Shown piece after piece: positions 1 to 9,796 of a stretch of 64,000 bases of DNA. The position numbers and the translations under genes were made by a program. Position 1 is the stretch's first letter. Every line of letters starts with the position of its first letter. Source of the stretch: Diaporthe sp. PMI_573 (taxonomy: Eukaryota > Ascomycota > Sordariomycetes > Diaporthales > Diaporthaceae); the NCBI GenBank assembly GCA_021399435.1, contig JAJTUP010000042.1:434001-498000 (forward strand), written 5' to 3'. The notes under the pieces were generated by a model. The model saw only the letters and a program-made list of their open reading frames with translations, did no database searches and was not told where the DNA came from.

Positions 1-676
1 ATCATCCCACGTTGGCCATTGTTCATGGCTGCATATGTATGCGAACAACCACCGCTAATGCAGGTTGAGCAAAATGTGGGCACCAACGAGACAGGTGATA
101 GGAACAATTCATGCAACAGATGTCACGCTCTACCGCGGCGACGATGCTGGAGGCGGGAGAGCCACCGATGCGGACGCGATTGCTGGACCATCTCTTGATC
201 GCCAACCGCTGTGGAAGCAGGACGCGCTGCTGACGCCGTAATATGCAGGAGCAGTAGGCACCCGTTTCAAAAGACTGCGTGGTCCCGCGGCGATATTGGA
301 AGGTGGGATGCGCCCATCGTCAATAAAGGCCCCCAGTTACCTTCCAAACTTCCACTTGAACACGCTCGACTGCCTAATGGTTGGGTACACTGTGTCTTTC
401 TGGCCAGGGGTGAGGGAACGACAAACACCACTCAAAAGTCGAAACAAGCACTTCAGAAGTTACCCTAACTTGGCTGGATAGAGTATGATGAGAGACGTGC
501 GGATGTGGACATGAGGCTCAAATATTGCACGACTCTGTGATTCAAACTGGCCGGTCATCCATGCACCCATGTCGCCTGCAAGACGCATCACTTAGAATGC
601 ATGAGCTCGTACAAATCTGAGATGTGGGTCCTTCATCCTCGCCCCCCACCCCGCCGAGCGGAGCGCACGGGCAGCC
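1..676. other. Leader region without a supported gene
   Basis: Short open frames exist on both strands here, but none has a recognisable motif, a convincing intron structure or codon bias like the downstream genes. I see nothing to annotate before the minisatellite begins. Confidence 0.5.
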
Positions 677-1085
677 CACCTTTTTTCAAGCCCATCTTTT
701 CTCGAGCCCGTTTTTCCTCGAGCCCGTCTTTTCTCGACCCCGTTCTCGACCCCGTTCTCGACCCCGTCCTTTCTCGAGCCCCCTCCAGGCCGTCTTTTCT
801 CGGGCCCATCTTTCTTCAAGCCCATCTTTTTCCGAGCCCGTCTTTTCTCGGGTTCCCTCAAGGCCGTCTTTTTCTCGGGCCCGTCTTTCTTCAAGCCCAT
901 CTTTTCTCGACCCCGTCTTTTCTCGACCCCGTCTTTTCTCGACCCCGTCTTTTCTCGACCCCGTCTTTTCTCGACCCCGTCTTTTCTCGACCCCGTCTTT
1001 TCTCGACCCCGTCTTTTCTCGACCCCGTCTTTTCTCGACCCCGTCTTTTCTCGACCCCGTCTTTTCTCGACCCCGTCTTTTCTCT
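677..1085. repeat. 16-bp minisatellite, perfect core plus degenerate upstream copies
   Basis: Positions 901-1076 hold 11 perfect head-to-tail copies of the 16-bp unit CTTTTCTCGACCCCGT. Upstream, 677-900 is built from diverged versions of the same pyrimidine-rich word (CTCGAGCCCGTC, CTCGGGCCCATC and so on). Because 16 is not a multiple of 3, every frame reads the same 16-residue peptide cycle (contains DPVFSRPRLF), and all six frames are stop-free through the core, so long open frames here are not by themselves evidence of coding. It ends about 60 bp before the likely start codon of the following gene and may be its 5' UTR or promoter. Copy number is probably polymorphic (inference). Confidence 0.95.
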
Positions 1086-1145
1086 GAGCTCGTCCCCCCT
1101 CTCACCTCACTTCCGAGCCCTCTCTCCACTAGTCTCCACTCTGAA

Positions 1146-2355
1146 ATGAGAGATTTGAGCCTTGCTCTCTTTTCTGGGGAGATCGACGCTGAGGAGTGGA
1201 GTAGGGTAGTGGAAATCTGTCGCGCGGCGATTGAGGAAGAGGCATGGAAGCTTGCTTTCTATCACAGGCTCCAAAAAGCAAAAGGGTTCATTCAGGCAGA
1301 GAGTGCCAATTCTACAGCCAAGGAGCGTCTCAAGAATTTTAGAGCTTATTTGCAAGAGCCGTCGCCTTTGAGGAATCACTTTATCGCACTGTCTCCTACA
1401 GGACAGCAACTACTTGCTCTTTCATATTTTGACAAGGGTTTCAACCAATATTTCAAACCACAATATGTGGAAGACTTCGTCAAACAGCACAGGCTTCAAT
1501 TCAGCTTAGTTGTTTCTCGACTGCTGAGTAATAGGAAACGTTTCGATATAACCAATTTCTTGAAAACTGGACCCGGTAAACCAAGGAACTTCTTTGCCAA
1601 AAGAACATCGCTAACTCTCACATAGAGCCAAATCAAAACTCGGAGCAAGATCCAACTCGTACAATCATCGGCAGGTTGACTGGTCTGATCATCGACCTCG
1701 ACACTCGTACCATCTCTGTCCCACCAAGGGAATCGACACCAGAGCCAGCTGATGCCTCAACTACCCCAGACAATCAGACACAACAGCCTCCCAGCGTGAT
1801 TTCGCCCATCCATCCCGAAGCCACGAGCTCCCAGCCATCGCCGCAGCAAGCATGCAGTGCCCTTGATCAGTCCAGCTCCGGCCAAGCTTCGCCAGCCGCT
1901 GACTGCAAATCCGACGAGACCGTCCCAAAGAGGAAACGGTCTCATGGATTCGATGGCCCTCCGGCCCAGAGAGCCCGGCACGTCGTCTCTGTTCCGCCGC
2001 AAGACACTGGTACGTCCCACGGAGGACAAATCGCGGAGGCGCGAATGCGTCTGCCGCAACCTATTTGACCTCTTCAAACCCAGCTAACAGAGGCTCTCCG
2101 ACAGTCACCTCAATCTGTAGAGAAGCGCAGGTGAAGCTCGGTGGAGGCGATGTCTACTACCTCTCATATGACGCCCTGCAAAGTGCTTTGAACCTTGAAT
2201 TCCTGCGAACTAGACTATCCGAGTCGACGGCGGCGATTCTAACAGATCCGGTGGTGTATCTCGAGAAGCAGCCATTTCTCACGATCACTATTCCAAGGGA
2301 TATAAGCAGAGAGGTGTGCCAAATGGGCACACTAGTGTACAATTTCAGGTGGTAG
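1146..2355 (+). CDS. Hypothetical protein, three exons
   Basis: Best model is exons 1146-1575, 1626-2009 and 2105-2355, giving 354 residues. Both introns fit fungal rules: intron 1 (50 bp) runs GTAAAC to CATAG with a CTAAC branch site; intron 2 (95 bp) starts GTACGT and ends CGACAG with CTAAC about 16 nt before the acceptor. The three reading frames join in phase 1 at both junctions, which is strong support. The start is the first in-frame ATG after the minisatellite; the frame is open upstream through the repeat but has no ATG there. Exon 1 is charged and helical (ends near LSNRKRFDITNFLKTGP), exon 2 is Pro/Ser/Gln-rich with a basic patch (PKRKRSHG) that could be a nuclear signal, and exon 3 is a compact possibly folded tail. 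I do not recognise the family. Its last 24 bases overlap the 3' end of the convergent gene. Confidence 0.7.
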
Positions 2356-3149
2356 ATTGAGAATTCCTTCCGCCTCAAGGACAAGTTTAGCAATTTCCCA
2401 AGAACGGACTGGGTGGGGCGAGCCCTTGTTGTAAGGTGAATGGCTCCCGTCCTCTTTGGTGCGATGCGTTTCGTATGGTGTGCATACGCGTGGCAAGCCA
2501 TTCTGCACGGCGAACCTCCAGCCTGTTCGCTTACCAATTCTGCCGCCGTCTCTCAGACTCGACCGATCCAACATGAGAGTTGCCTGAAAGACGACAAGCT
2601 CAACCATATCTAAGGGATAGGAAGTGTCAAGGAGCTGAAGCCCAACAATCCCTGTCAATCCATTGGTCTCCAGATAATCATGAAGGTCAACGAAGAACTT
2701 GTTGCCAACTTGTAGGTTGGGTAAAGGACCGGCTTGGTACTCATATGGGCGGAGACCGTGCTTTGTGAAAATGAATATATGACCGTGAATGTTTCCGAAA
2801 TTCTCCGGCGAGATGTATGCAGACTTGGCAAACCGACAGCGAGGGTTCGAAGCTCCGTCAAGATCGTGGTTTTCTCCAATGAGGACGGTGCCTTGGGGGA
2901 TCTCAAAGTGGGCGTGAATTAAATGTATGCCGAAGGCGGTATGAGCGCCATACCGAACGAACAGTGTTGCAAGGTCTTGTATATGGGTATCGGCGATTTC
3001 CGGTTGTTCGTGGTCTTTCGGGAGACTGTTATAGCTGCCCAAAATTAGTCAAAATCTTCGCATTTTAGAGTTCCATCTCACATCTGGCAGCTATAATCCA
3101 GATCGTTTTGGTCAACGGGCCTATTAAGGCCGGGAACAGCGACTTCCAT
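2332..3149 (-). CDS. Hypothetical protein, two exons
   Basis: Minus-strand model: exon 1 3149-3082 (ATG at 3149), intron 3081-3035 (47 bp, GTGAGA donor, TGACTAAT branch region, GGGCAG acceptor), exon 2 3034-2332; 256 residues. The small first exon was chosen because the long frame has no ATG near its start and is preceded by a stop, while the frame reading MEVAVPGLNRP joins it in phase. The middle of the protein (GENHDLDGASNP, YISPENFGNIHGHIFIF) looks like a well-packed globular domain with several His/Asp residues, but I cannot assign it to a family. No signal peptide or membrane segment is evident. It converges on, and overlaps by 24 bp, the upstream plus-strand gene, so the two transcripts must overlap at their 3' ends. 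Confidence 0.65.
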
Positions 3150-5203
3150 GGTTCTCGGATCGGCTGGAGGTAGTTGATACGACTGGGACTAGCGAGCGTC
3201 ACCTGTTTTACATTTCGGTTGATGTGAAGTTTGGCATCAAGCTGCCTGTCACGTTGAGGGAAAAGATGAGAGGTAGCCTGGCATGGCTTGCTATTTAACC
3301 AGGCGGGGGCTGATTCATCCGAAGCTACCCGGACAATCACTGAGCTAGTCGGCAGTTGACGTGTTGGCGGGCATCCCGGCCCGTCGGTTCAACATGGGTG
3401 GCTTTATCCGGCACGTGTCGCCCTGGAGCCCTGGGAAGTTGGAGCCTAGAGCGGGGCCATCACATGCTTAACGCACAATCGTGTGATACCAGGCCAACTG
3501 GACCGGCGCCAGATATTACTCGTGGGAGCCTTCAGTCGGCATTTCCACAGGCATCGTACCTCAGCACGTGGGAGTTGGCTATTCGCAAAACGGCCTTCTA
3601 TTCGCAAAATTTTTCGGGACCTAATTTAACTAGCGCCCACCACCCAAAAAAAGTCACAGGTGGGGCTATGGCCCCTGAGCGCCTTATGCTCCATTCGGAG
3701 ACCTTCCCACAGGAGTACAGCGGCCCGGCCAAAGGCTGCAACGGTGCCGCCCCGTATCCGGTACGGGCCATGCGGTCGCGTAATCCGGGTTTGCACCTTA
3801 AGCCAGCCGCATCTAGCACATCTGGGGACGGCATCCTGCTGCACAGACAGCAGCTCAAGTGCGAGTTGAGCCCAGATCCCAGCCTCTTGGCTGACCGACA
3901 TGCGCTTCCGTCCTATCGAGCCAGGATACAGTCTCCGCGGGTCTCGTCGGGCAGCCATCCAGGGGGCGACACCCCGCCAGCACCAACGTCCGGCGACCTG
4001 AGTGCGAGTCAGGCCCTGTCAACTCCCTGCCTTCTGGTCACTGTATTTTGCTACGGCCCACCGGCTACCCCGGGCGCGACCCCAGGACCAGCTTCCCGTT
4101 ACCACGGATCGTCTCCGAAACGCGGCCGACCATGTCTTGCAGACCGGAGACGCAACATGACCGCCACGCCGGCACAGCCATCCGCACTCCGTCCACTAAC
4201 CTAACCAGCTTCCACTGTATGATATTCGGGCGCGGTGCGCTGTGTCATCGGGGGCGTGTCGTCAGCGGCGGGCTTTGCTTCTCGCACCACACACTCGGCG
4301 TACGCGCGGGTGGTTCGGGCTCTCTGTGATCACTTCCTTAACAGATCCGGCAACCACCTGCTCCCGTCAGTCTTAACAACTTCCATTACGTCCGAACAGA
4401 GCACTTAAGCTTCTTCTGAGCCCTCGGGAGGCCGTCGCTCAACCTTCTCTGGGCCATTTTGCGGCGGCCTCCTCTCAGAGCCAGACTGATTCGAGGGTGC
4501 CCTGTCTCGTCGCCAGAACGGTCCCGAGTCGGGTGTTTCGTAACCCAAATCCCTCTGAGCAGCTTGTTAGCTTCGCTGATAATGCGCGTGCGGTGCGGAG
4601 GTGGTGGTGCTGTCCGTTTGCGGGTTCGAGGTTGCCGACGAAAAATTTTCGCGACAGCCCCGAACCAAGATTTGACGGCGCCGCACCCACGCAACGCGCG
4701 CGCACTGCAGCTACTGACACCGGACACCACGAGAAGGTCTGCTGCTTTCGTCCTACTACTTTTTCAAGCAGTATCCAGCGTACTCGCCGGAGGCCCATCT
4801 GGTGAGGACATGACGTAGCAGAGACGTCATTGGAGTGATTAATCACGTGCGCACTTGACATTTCAGCAAACGGGCTTGCGCACATAGGAATTCGCCACTT
4901 TGCCAGGCATATTTCTTAAGGAAGGTCTGGTGGCGATTCCTGATCTATCCCAGCAGTCTATGTTATAAATTGCCATCCCCAGTCATGATATCCTCACGAG
5001 CCTCAACATCGGATTCGCCTGAGGGAGAAAGTGCTTCGTCTCTTGCGAGTACAGTAGTGGGTTACCAAATCGCATTGCCGGCTCCACGGCATTTTTCTCC
5101 GCTATGGGTGGTCACGTTCGGGACGCGTCTCGTGTGTCTAAGAATCGCTACTGCGAGCCGGGAGGGTCGGACGCGGAGGGTAAGGCCCACGCGTCATACA
5201 ATG
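3150..5203. other. GC-rich interval with no supported gene
   Basis: About 2 kb of GC-rich sequence with overlapping open frames on both strands (for example 3356-4204 on plus, 4475-4885 on minus). The translations are Pro/Ser/Arg-rich, lack conserved-looking blocks and overlap each other, as expected for chance frames in GC-rich DNA. It ends directly at the copia LTR. Confidence 0.5.
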
Positions 5204-5397
5204 TGTCAAATATTAGGGTGAAAAATTGTATATGCTGTATTGTGTCTCCGCCCCCTCTGTCTTGAGGTTTCAGGGCAAGCTTTATATACCCTTTCTCTTC
5301 TGTATAGAATCAGCTAGAAGCTGATTGCTAAGCCTCGTGGCAATAGGTGGCAATAGGTGGCAACAAGTGGCAACTTTCGCCTCTGACATATCTGACA
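5204..5397 (-). repeat. Copia LTR (3' LTR of the element)
   Basis: 194-bp sequence starting TGTCAAATATTAGG and ending ATCTGACA on the plus strand, so it has TG...CA ends in either orientation. It is the 3' LTR of the minus-strand copia pol that follows; the purine-rich stretch just inside (GAGGGGCG read on the minus strand) is a good polypurine tract. It contains the tandem decamer CAATAGGTGG. A solo copy of the same LTR lies at 48832-49038, with one more decamer copy and a longer T run. No matching LTR exists at the other end of this element. Confidence 0.9.
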
Positions 5398-5422
5398 CAC
5401 GCCCCTCAGATTCAATAACTTC

Positions 5423-7900
5423 TCATTGAGTCTGAAGCCCTTCTTCGTCCTTCTGGAGCCTCTTCCTAACGTCTTCTAATCCAAGTTGATATAAAAAGCG
5501 GTTCCATTTTCCGGCTGGAAGTGCTTTCGTCAGGCCATCTGCGACTATGTCTGTTGATTTGACGTATTTGACTTGAATTTTCCCTCGTTGAACCTCCTGT
5601 CTGAGCCAGTGATTGTGGATATCAACATGCCGCAACTTGGTCCTCAAAGTAGCTATCTCAGCCGTCACGAGGTTGATAGTCTGAGTGTTATCGCAGTCAA
5701 TCTGGATAGTCAAGTCATCCAGTTGAACTGTCAGCTCCTTGAGCAGTCTGCTCACAAAGAGAGATTCCTTAGCTGCCTGTGCTAGGGCTAGGAGCTCTGC
5801 TTCTGTTGTTGATGTTGTGACCGTGTCTTGTTTGCTGGCTCTCCATCCGATCAGTCCGTTGAACAGCTTGATGGTATATGCCTGCGAGCTCTTCCGATCA
5901 GTTGTGTTGTCGGCAAAAGAGGCATCGCTAGCAATGCTGAGACCGCCGGGCCCTCCGAAGGATAGGGCTAGGTTCTTTGTGTGTGTGAGGTAGTGGATGA
6001 CGCGGTCAGCCGCTTCTTGGTGTATTTGACTTGGATTGGTGAGGAATCTGGCCAATCTGGAGATGGCAAAGGCTATGTCGGGTCGGGTGTTGACTGCGAT
6101 ATAGAGGATTGATCCGATCTTGCGTTGGTATCGTTGAATTTCTGCTGGGGTTGCTAGCCCTGTTGCAGGCCGTAGCTCTAACTGAGTCATTGGTACTGTA
6201 GCTGTTCCCTTATTAGCTAGGTTTGCAATTTTCTCAATATAGGCTGCTTGGGATAGCCAGATCTTCCTCGCAGGTCGGTCCCGTATGACTTCCATTCCAA
6301 GGAACCATTGTACGGGGTTGCCGCCTGTTAGTTTGTATCTCAATTGGAGTTGTCTGATCAGGTCCTTAGCTTTGTTTTCTTGTGTTTTCCTGTAGGCCAG
6401 AATGACATCATCGACATATACGAAGAAGAGGATTCCTTCTTTTCTGAAGCAGCAAGGCTCGTGTGGAACTGGTTTGTAGCTCAGCTCTAAGAGGGTTCTA
6501 GAAAGCTCCTTCTGCCACAGTAAGGGGGAGACTCTCAGTCCGTATAGCGCTTTGTTGAGCTTTAGGATAGTTCCTGCCTTCTTATAGCCTGGAGGCATCT
6601 GCATGAAGATGTCTTGATCAATTGGGGCATGTACGAATGCGTTGACCACATCGTATTGGACCATTTCTAGATCAAATTTTGCTGCAATAGCTATCAAGGT
6701 CCGAAAGGACCTTCCGGCTAAGGTAGCTGCGTATGTGTCTTGCAGCTTCCCTTTTGCTTGTTGGTCTCCTCGCACCACTAGCCGGGCCTTGCATTTCTGA
6801 AAGTAACCGTGTTTGTCTGTTTTATAGACGTACACCCACATACAGCCTAGGACCTGTTGATCAAATGCTCGAGGGTCCTTGGCTCGGATCTCAGTCCATG
6901 ACCTCATTTCCTTATGGCTTTGAAGATGAATTTCTTCAGCCTTCTGGAAGAGGTTTTCCAATGGATGTCCTATGAGATCTTGATGCTTCATTGGTGCCGG
7001 AGGTAATGCACTTCTATGCACTTTTACCCCTTGACGGATCTTTCGTTCTGTTGAGATTTGCATAGGAGATTTGGTTCCAGCTAGAAAAGCTGCTTGCCAT
7101 GTGATAGTTCTGTTCCCTTGTTCTGACACATTTTGAGGTAATTGTGCGAGTAGGGCAGATGGCGGTGTATCTGGAGGCGTGAGGAAGTCTTCGTATTCTG
7201 CCCTCTTTGCCTGTGAGATTTCGTCAATCGCCACTATGAGATGGTTCGGTGTGAGTTCATCTTCTTCTTCAGGAAAAGCCACCTCAATAGAGTCTTCAGC
7301 TTCTGGCTGATCAATTGGTTCGTCTGGTTGGAGGGATGCAATTCGTGCGATTTCTTCCAAGTCTGCCTCTAAGAGGTCATCCTTGAAGTTTTCCCAGTCT
7401 CCGTTACAGCCCTCGTCTTCATTAAAAATGACGTCTCGGGTGCTGATTATCCGATTGCTTGTCGGGATCCAGATCCTGTAGATATTCGAGGATCTATATC
7501 CAACTAGGAAGCCGATCCATCCTTTCGGTTTGAGCCGCATCTTGCGGTTGAGCTTTTGTTGTGCCTCAGGGGTCATGGCATAGGCTTTGCAACCAAATGC
7601 CCTTAGATGTGTTTGGTCAGGCTGTTTTACCGGTTGTGGAATTCCTCTGGCTCTGGCTATTGCAGTATGCAGTTGATCGTATGGTGTTTTCCAGCCTGAT
7701 TTGTAATTTGGCGTTCGGTTATATAGATAAACTGCTGATTTGCCGATTTCTGGCCATAGCTGATGAGGGAGCTTAGAGCCTGTTCGCATGGCTCTTTCCT
7801 TATCTTTGATCACACCCCCTGAGCGTTCGGCGCCGCCGTTTTGGGCTTGGCTATACGGTGCCGAGGGCTCGATAACGATAGCTCTATTCCGTATGAAGTT
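5423..7900 (-). CDS. Copia Pol polyprotein, 5'-partial (integrase end, RT, RNase H)
   Basis: Open for about 825 codons of copia-type Pol. The first recognisable block is the end of the integrase core (EPSAPYSQAQNGGAERSGG, holding the last catalytic Glu), then the GWIGFLVGYRS integrase tail and a linker rich in acidic residues. The reverse transcriptase follows, with QYDVVNAFVHA (first catalytic Asp), LYGLRVSPLLW and FVYVDDVILA (the YVDD box). RNase H occupies the last ~150 residues with SDASFADN, STTEAELLAL and the DCDNTQ motif. The frame extends another ~60 codons upstream, but those lie in the FPGS-like fragment and are a shadow. Without the front half it cannot encode an autonomous element. 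The 884-codon length without stops argues against heavy RIP. Confidence 0.9.
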   Translation of the reverse strand, partial: NFIRNRAIVIEPSAPYSQAQNGGAERSGGVIKDKERAMRTGSKLPHQLWPEIGKSAVYLYNRTPNYKSGWKTPYDQLHTAIARARGIPQPVKQPDQTHLRAFGCKAYAMTPEAQQKLNRKMRLKPKGWIGFLVGYRSSNIYRIWIPTSNRIISTRDVIFNEDEGCNGDWENFKDDLLEADLEEIARIASLQPDEPIDQPEAEDSIEVAFPEEEDELTPNHLIVAIDEISQAKRAEYEDFLTPPDTPPSALLAQLPQNVSEQGNRTITWQAAFLAGTKSPMQISTERKIRQGVKVHRSALPPAPMKHQDLIGHPLENLFQKAEEIHLQSHKEMRSWTEIRAKDPRAFDQQVLGCMWVYVYKTDKHGYFQKCKARLVVRGDQQAKGKLQDTYAATLAGRSFRTLIAIAAKFDLEMVQYDVVNAFVHAPIDQDIFMQMPPGYKKAGTILKLNKALYGLRVSPLLWQKELSRTLLELSYKPVPHEPCCFRKEGILFFVYVDDVILAYRKTQENKAKDLIRQLQLRYKLTGGNPVQWFLGMEVIRDRPARKIWLSQAAYIEKIANLANKGTATVPMTQLELRPATGLATPAEIQRYQRKIGSILYIAVNTRPDIAFAISRLARFLTNPSQIHQEAADRVIHYLTHTKNLALSFGGPGGLSIASDASFADNTTDRKSSQAYTIKLFNGLIGWRASKQDTVTTSTTEAELLALAQAAKESLFVSRLLKELTVQLDDLTIQIDCDNTQTINLVTAEIATLRTKLRHVDIHNHWLRQEVQRGKIQVKYVKSTDIVADGLTKALPAGKWNRFLYQLGLEDVRKRLQKDEEGLQTQ

Positions 7901-8385
7901 TCCAAGCGATATTCTCCAAGGTTGGCCCGAGATCAATAACATGGTCCATGCCAATGTTTGTGATAACTGTGACAACGGGGTGTTTGATAACATTAGTTGC
8001 ACAGAACTCGCCTCCGTGGTGAGTCTCATAGATTGCAACCTCAACACCTTCCTGAAGGAACGTGTGAAACGACACAAGAGCCATAAGCTGGAGGAAGCCG
8101 GGTCCTAAAATTGTATAATGTCATCATTTCGCTTCGATAAGTATTTCTGAAGCGGCTAAAGTTCTGTCCAGTCAATCCCTCTATGCCCAGGCTTCCGTAC
8201 AAGCTTACCTGTCTTCTTAGACCATCGCCAATGTTGGTGGCGAGCTGTTTGAGGGTTTTCCTCATAGGCAGCAGCATATCGAAATGCTTCATAAGCGAAC
8301 TTATTAAAAGAGAAACACCTGAGATACTAGTAAAGACTAGGTGGATGCCACTTAGCCCGAAAGTCTTCGAGCATCCCATCAACAG
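7901..8385 (-). pseudogene. Folylpolyglutamate synthase-like gene fragment
   Basis: Read on the minus strand, 8104-7901 encodes a block typical of the Mur-ligase-fold folylpolyglutamate synthases: FLQLMALVSFHTFLQEGVEV, IYETHHGGEF, ATNVI, then ITNIGMDHVIDLGPTLENIAW. The family normally continues AWHKAGIFK; here copia sequence starts right after ENIAW. An intron with GTAAGC donor and TTTTAG acceptor (8208-8105) is visible upstream, preceded by another open stretch (NKFAYEAFRYAAAYEEN) that I cannot match with confidence. Both the ATP-binding start and the C-terminal half are missing, so it is a broken gene. The enzyme adds glutamates to folates; this piece cannot do so. Confidence 0.75.
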
Positions 8386-8493
8386 CTAAATGAGCAATTC
8401 CAGAATTTCGACCTATGCACAGCCCAGTAGAATCCGACGCCGGCCTTTCCCGCGCCTCCCACTCCGACAAATCGACATGAACAGAACTCCGTC

Positions 8494-8976
8494 ATGGACG
8501 TTAATGCGTGGGGTGCCGATGATCCACGCTGGGTGCCACCGCCGCGAGCATCCGCTGCGTCTGCAGCTATCTACAAGTGTATCGTCTGCCAGATGGAACA
8601 GGACGACGACTTTAAACTGAACAACTGCTATTGCTACCCGTCCCTTTTCGGAAGAGCCAGATCCCGCCCTCCAGTCCAGGTCTTTAACACGAGCAATGGG
8701 AAGAGAAATGGCGTGCAGGCTCTTGTACCTTTCCAACGGGGCACTGCTATCGGCGAGTTCGTGGGGCTGGTGACGAACGGGATCCAGGATTCGGATGTCA
8801 TGGTCAGTTCGGCTGTCGGCCAGGAGCAGTATCAGATTTGGCAGGGTACGCAGGGGAACTTTACGAGGTTTGTAAACCACAGCTGCAACGCGAATGCTCA
8901 GTTCCAATCGTTTGTGTGGAGGGGCACGCAGATGATATTATATTCCAGTGAACCCGTTCATTCGTGGGCACCTTAG
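8494..8976 (+). pseudogene. Truncated SET-domain protein (lysine methyltransferase-like)
   Basis: 160 residues from an ATG. Residues ~65-152 read as a SET domain: KRNGVQALVPFQRGTAIGEF matches the start (G-x-G-like turn and G-E-x/Y region), and RFVNHSCNANAQF is the RF-x-NHSC motif that binds S-adenosylmethionine and forms the pseudoknot. After MILYSS the expected family tail (roughly V..GEEI..DYG plus the catalytic Tyr region) is absent and the frame ends in SEPVHSWAP, so the enzyme is truncated at its C-terminus. The N-terminal 60 residues hold several Cys (CIVCQMEQDDD, NNCYCYP). SET proteins usually methylate histone lysines. Without the DYG/Tyr segment activity is unlikely; an unseen 3' exon is possible but I find no good donor. 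Confidence 0.75.
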
Positions 8977-9796
8977 TCGTTACTATAGTTAGATATTGCT
9001 TTCTTTTAAAGTTATCTACTGGGGTCTTGGTCTGAGGGTTCTGCCGACTTAACTATCTGCAGAATAGTCTAACCTTCTTCTTCTTCAGCCTTGCCGGCTA
9101 CTTTAAGAGTGGACTGGAAGAAATTGTTGTTGTCCTCTTCTTGGTCTTCTGGGGTCTTTGTTTCTAGACCGCTCTTGTCTGATGTAAGCTCTAAATCTGG
9201 CTTCCCGAGAAATATGTCGTCTTTTGCTATCTCGGGCTGTGCTAGGTTTTTGATTAGATTAAGTCAAGCTAACTGTTGACTCGTCGATCCCCAGTCTTTC
9301 TTCTTGGGCATGTAGTAACATGCGTAGCGGCTTCTTTTCGCTCCTCCTCATTAGCTTCGCGCCTCCTATACGCTTAAAACGAATGATATATGTTGTTTCC
9401 GCAGGAACAAGAAAACAATGCAAGACCGTAATGTTGACCCCAAGAGCAAGAAACCCGCCAAAGGAAACAAATTTTCGAGCCCCAATTAGCAGTCCCCATG
9501 TTGAATAAGAGGGGTAAAACATAAAAGGCAATCTCAATATTCCGCCCGTGCAAAAGAAGGAATTTAGAGGAGAGGACGACGAATACCAAGTCTCTCTCAC
9601 TGGGCCTCGGCCGTGGTAGACCGGCGATCGTCCGTCACGACGCTGGAACGTCGACTAGATCCTTCCCTGCACGAAAGACAAGAAAGAACGACCCGTTAGC
9701 CCGTCTGTTGTCCATCGAATATAGTAAACCCTACCCTCCCGCTTCGAGAAAGAAGAGAAAAAAGAAAACACCACACAGACACGCTGGTGAGACGAC
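8977..9796. other. Intergenic stretch, no gene seen
   Basis: AT-richer sequence between the truncated SET gene and the end of the next minus-strand gene. It probably contains that gene's 3' UTR. Short frames on either strand look accidental. Confidence 0.5.

Larger units (their letters stand above)
5204..7900 (-). mobile_element. 5'-truncated Ty1/copia LTR retrotransposon
   Basis: The element keeps its 3' LTR, polypurine tract, reverse transcriptase, RNase H and the end of the integrase, but gag, protease, the integrase zinc finger and the 5' LTR are absent. Similarity to copia stops near 7900, where the sequence changes abruptly into a folylpolyglutamate-synthase-like coding fragment on the same strand. 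The remaining 2.5 kb has no internal stop, so the truncation is fairly young or the copy escaped mutational silencing. Loss of the 5' half with an intact 3' end fits recombination or an incomplete insertion (inference). Confidence 0.9.

Noticed and set aside
601..1149. Frames on both strands through the minisatellite
   Set aside because: They are open only because the 16-bp repeat contains no stop in any frame.
3356..4204. 282-codon plus-strand frame in GC-rich DNA
   Set aside because: No conserved-looking blocks, overlapping open frames on the other strand, and composition explained by GC richness.
7907..8077. N-terminal extension of the copia Pol frame
   Set aside because: This stretch encodes the FPGS-like block in another frame; the Pol reading is accidental.
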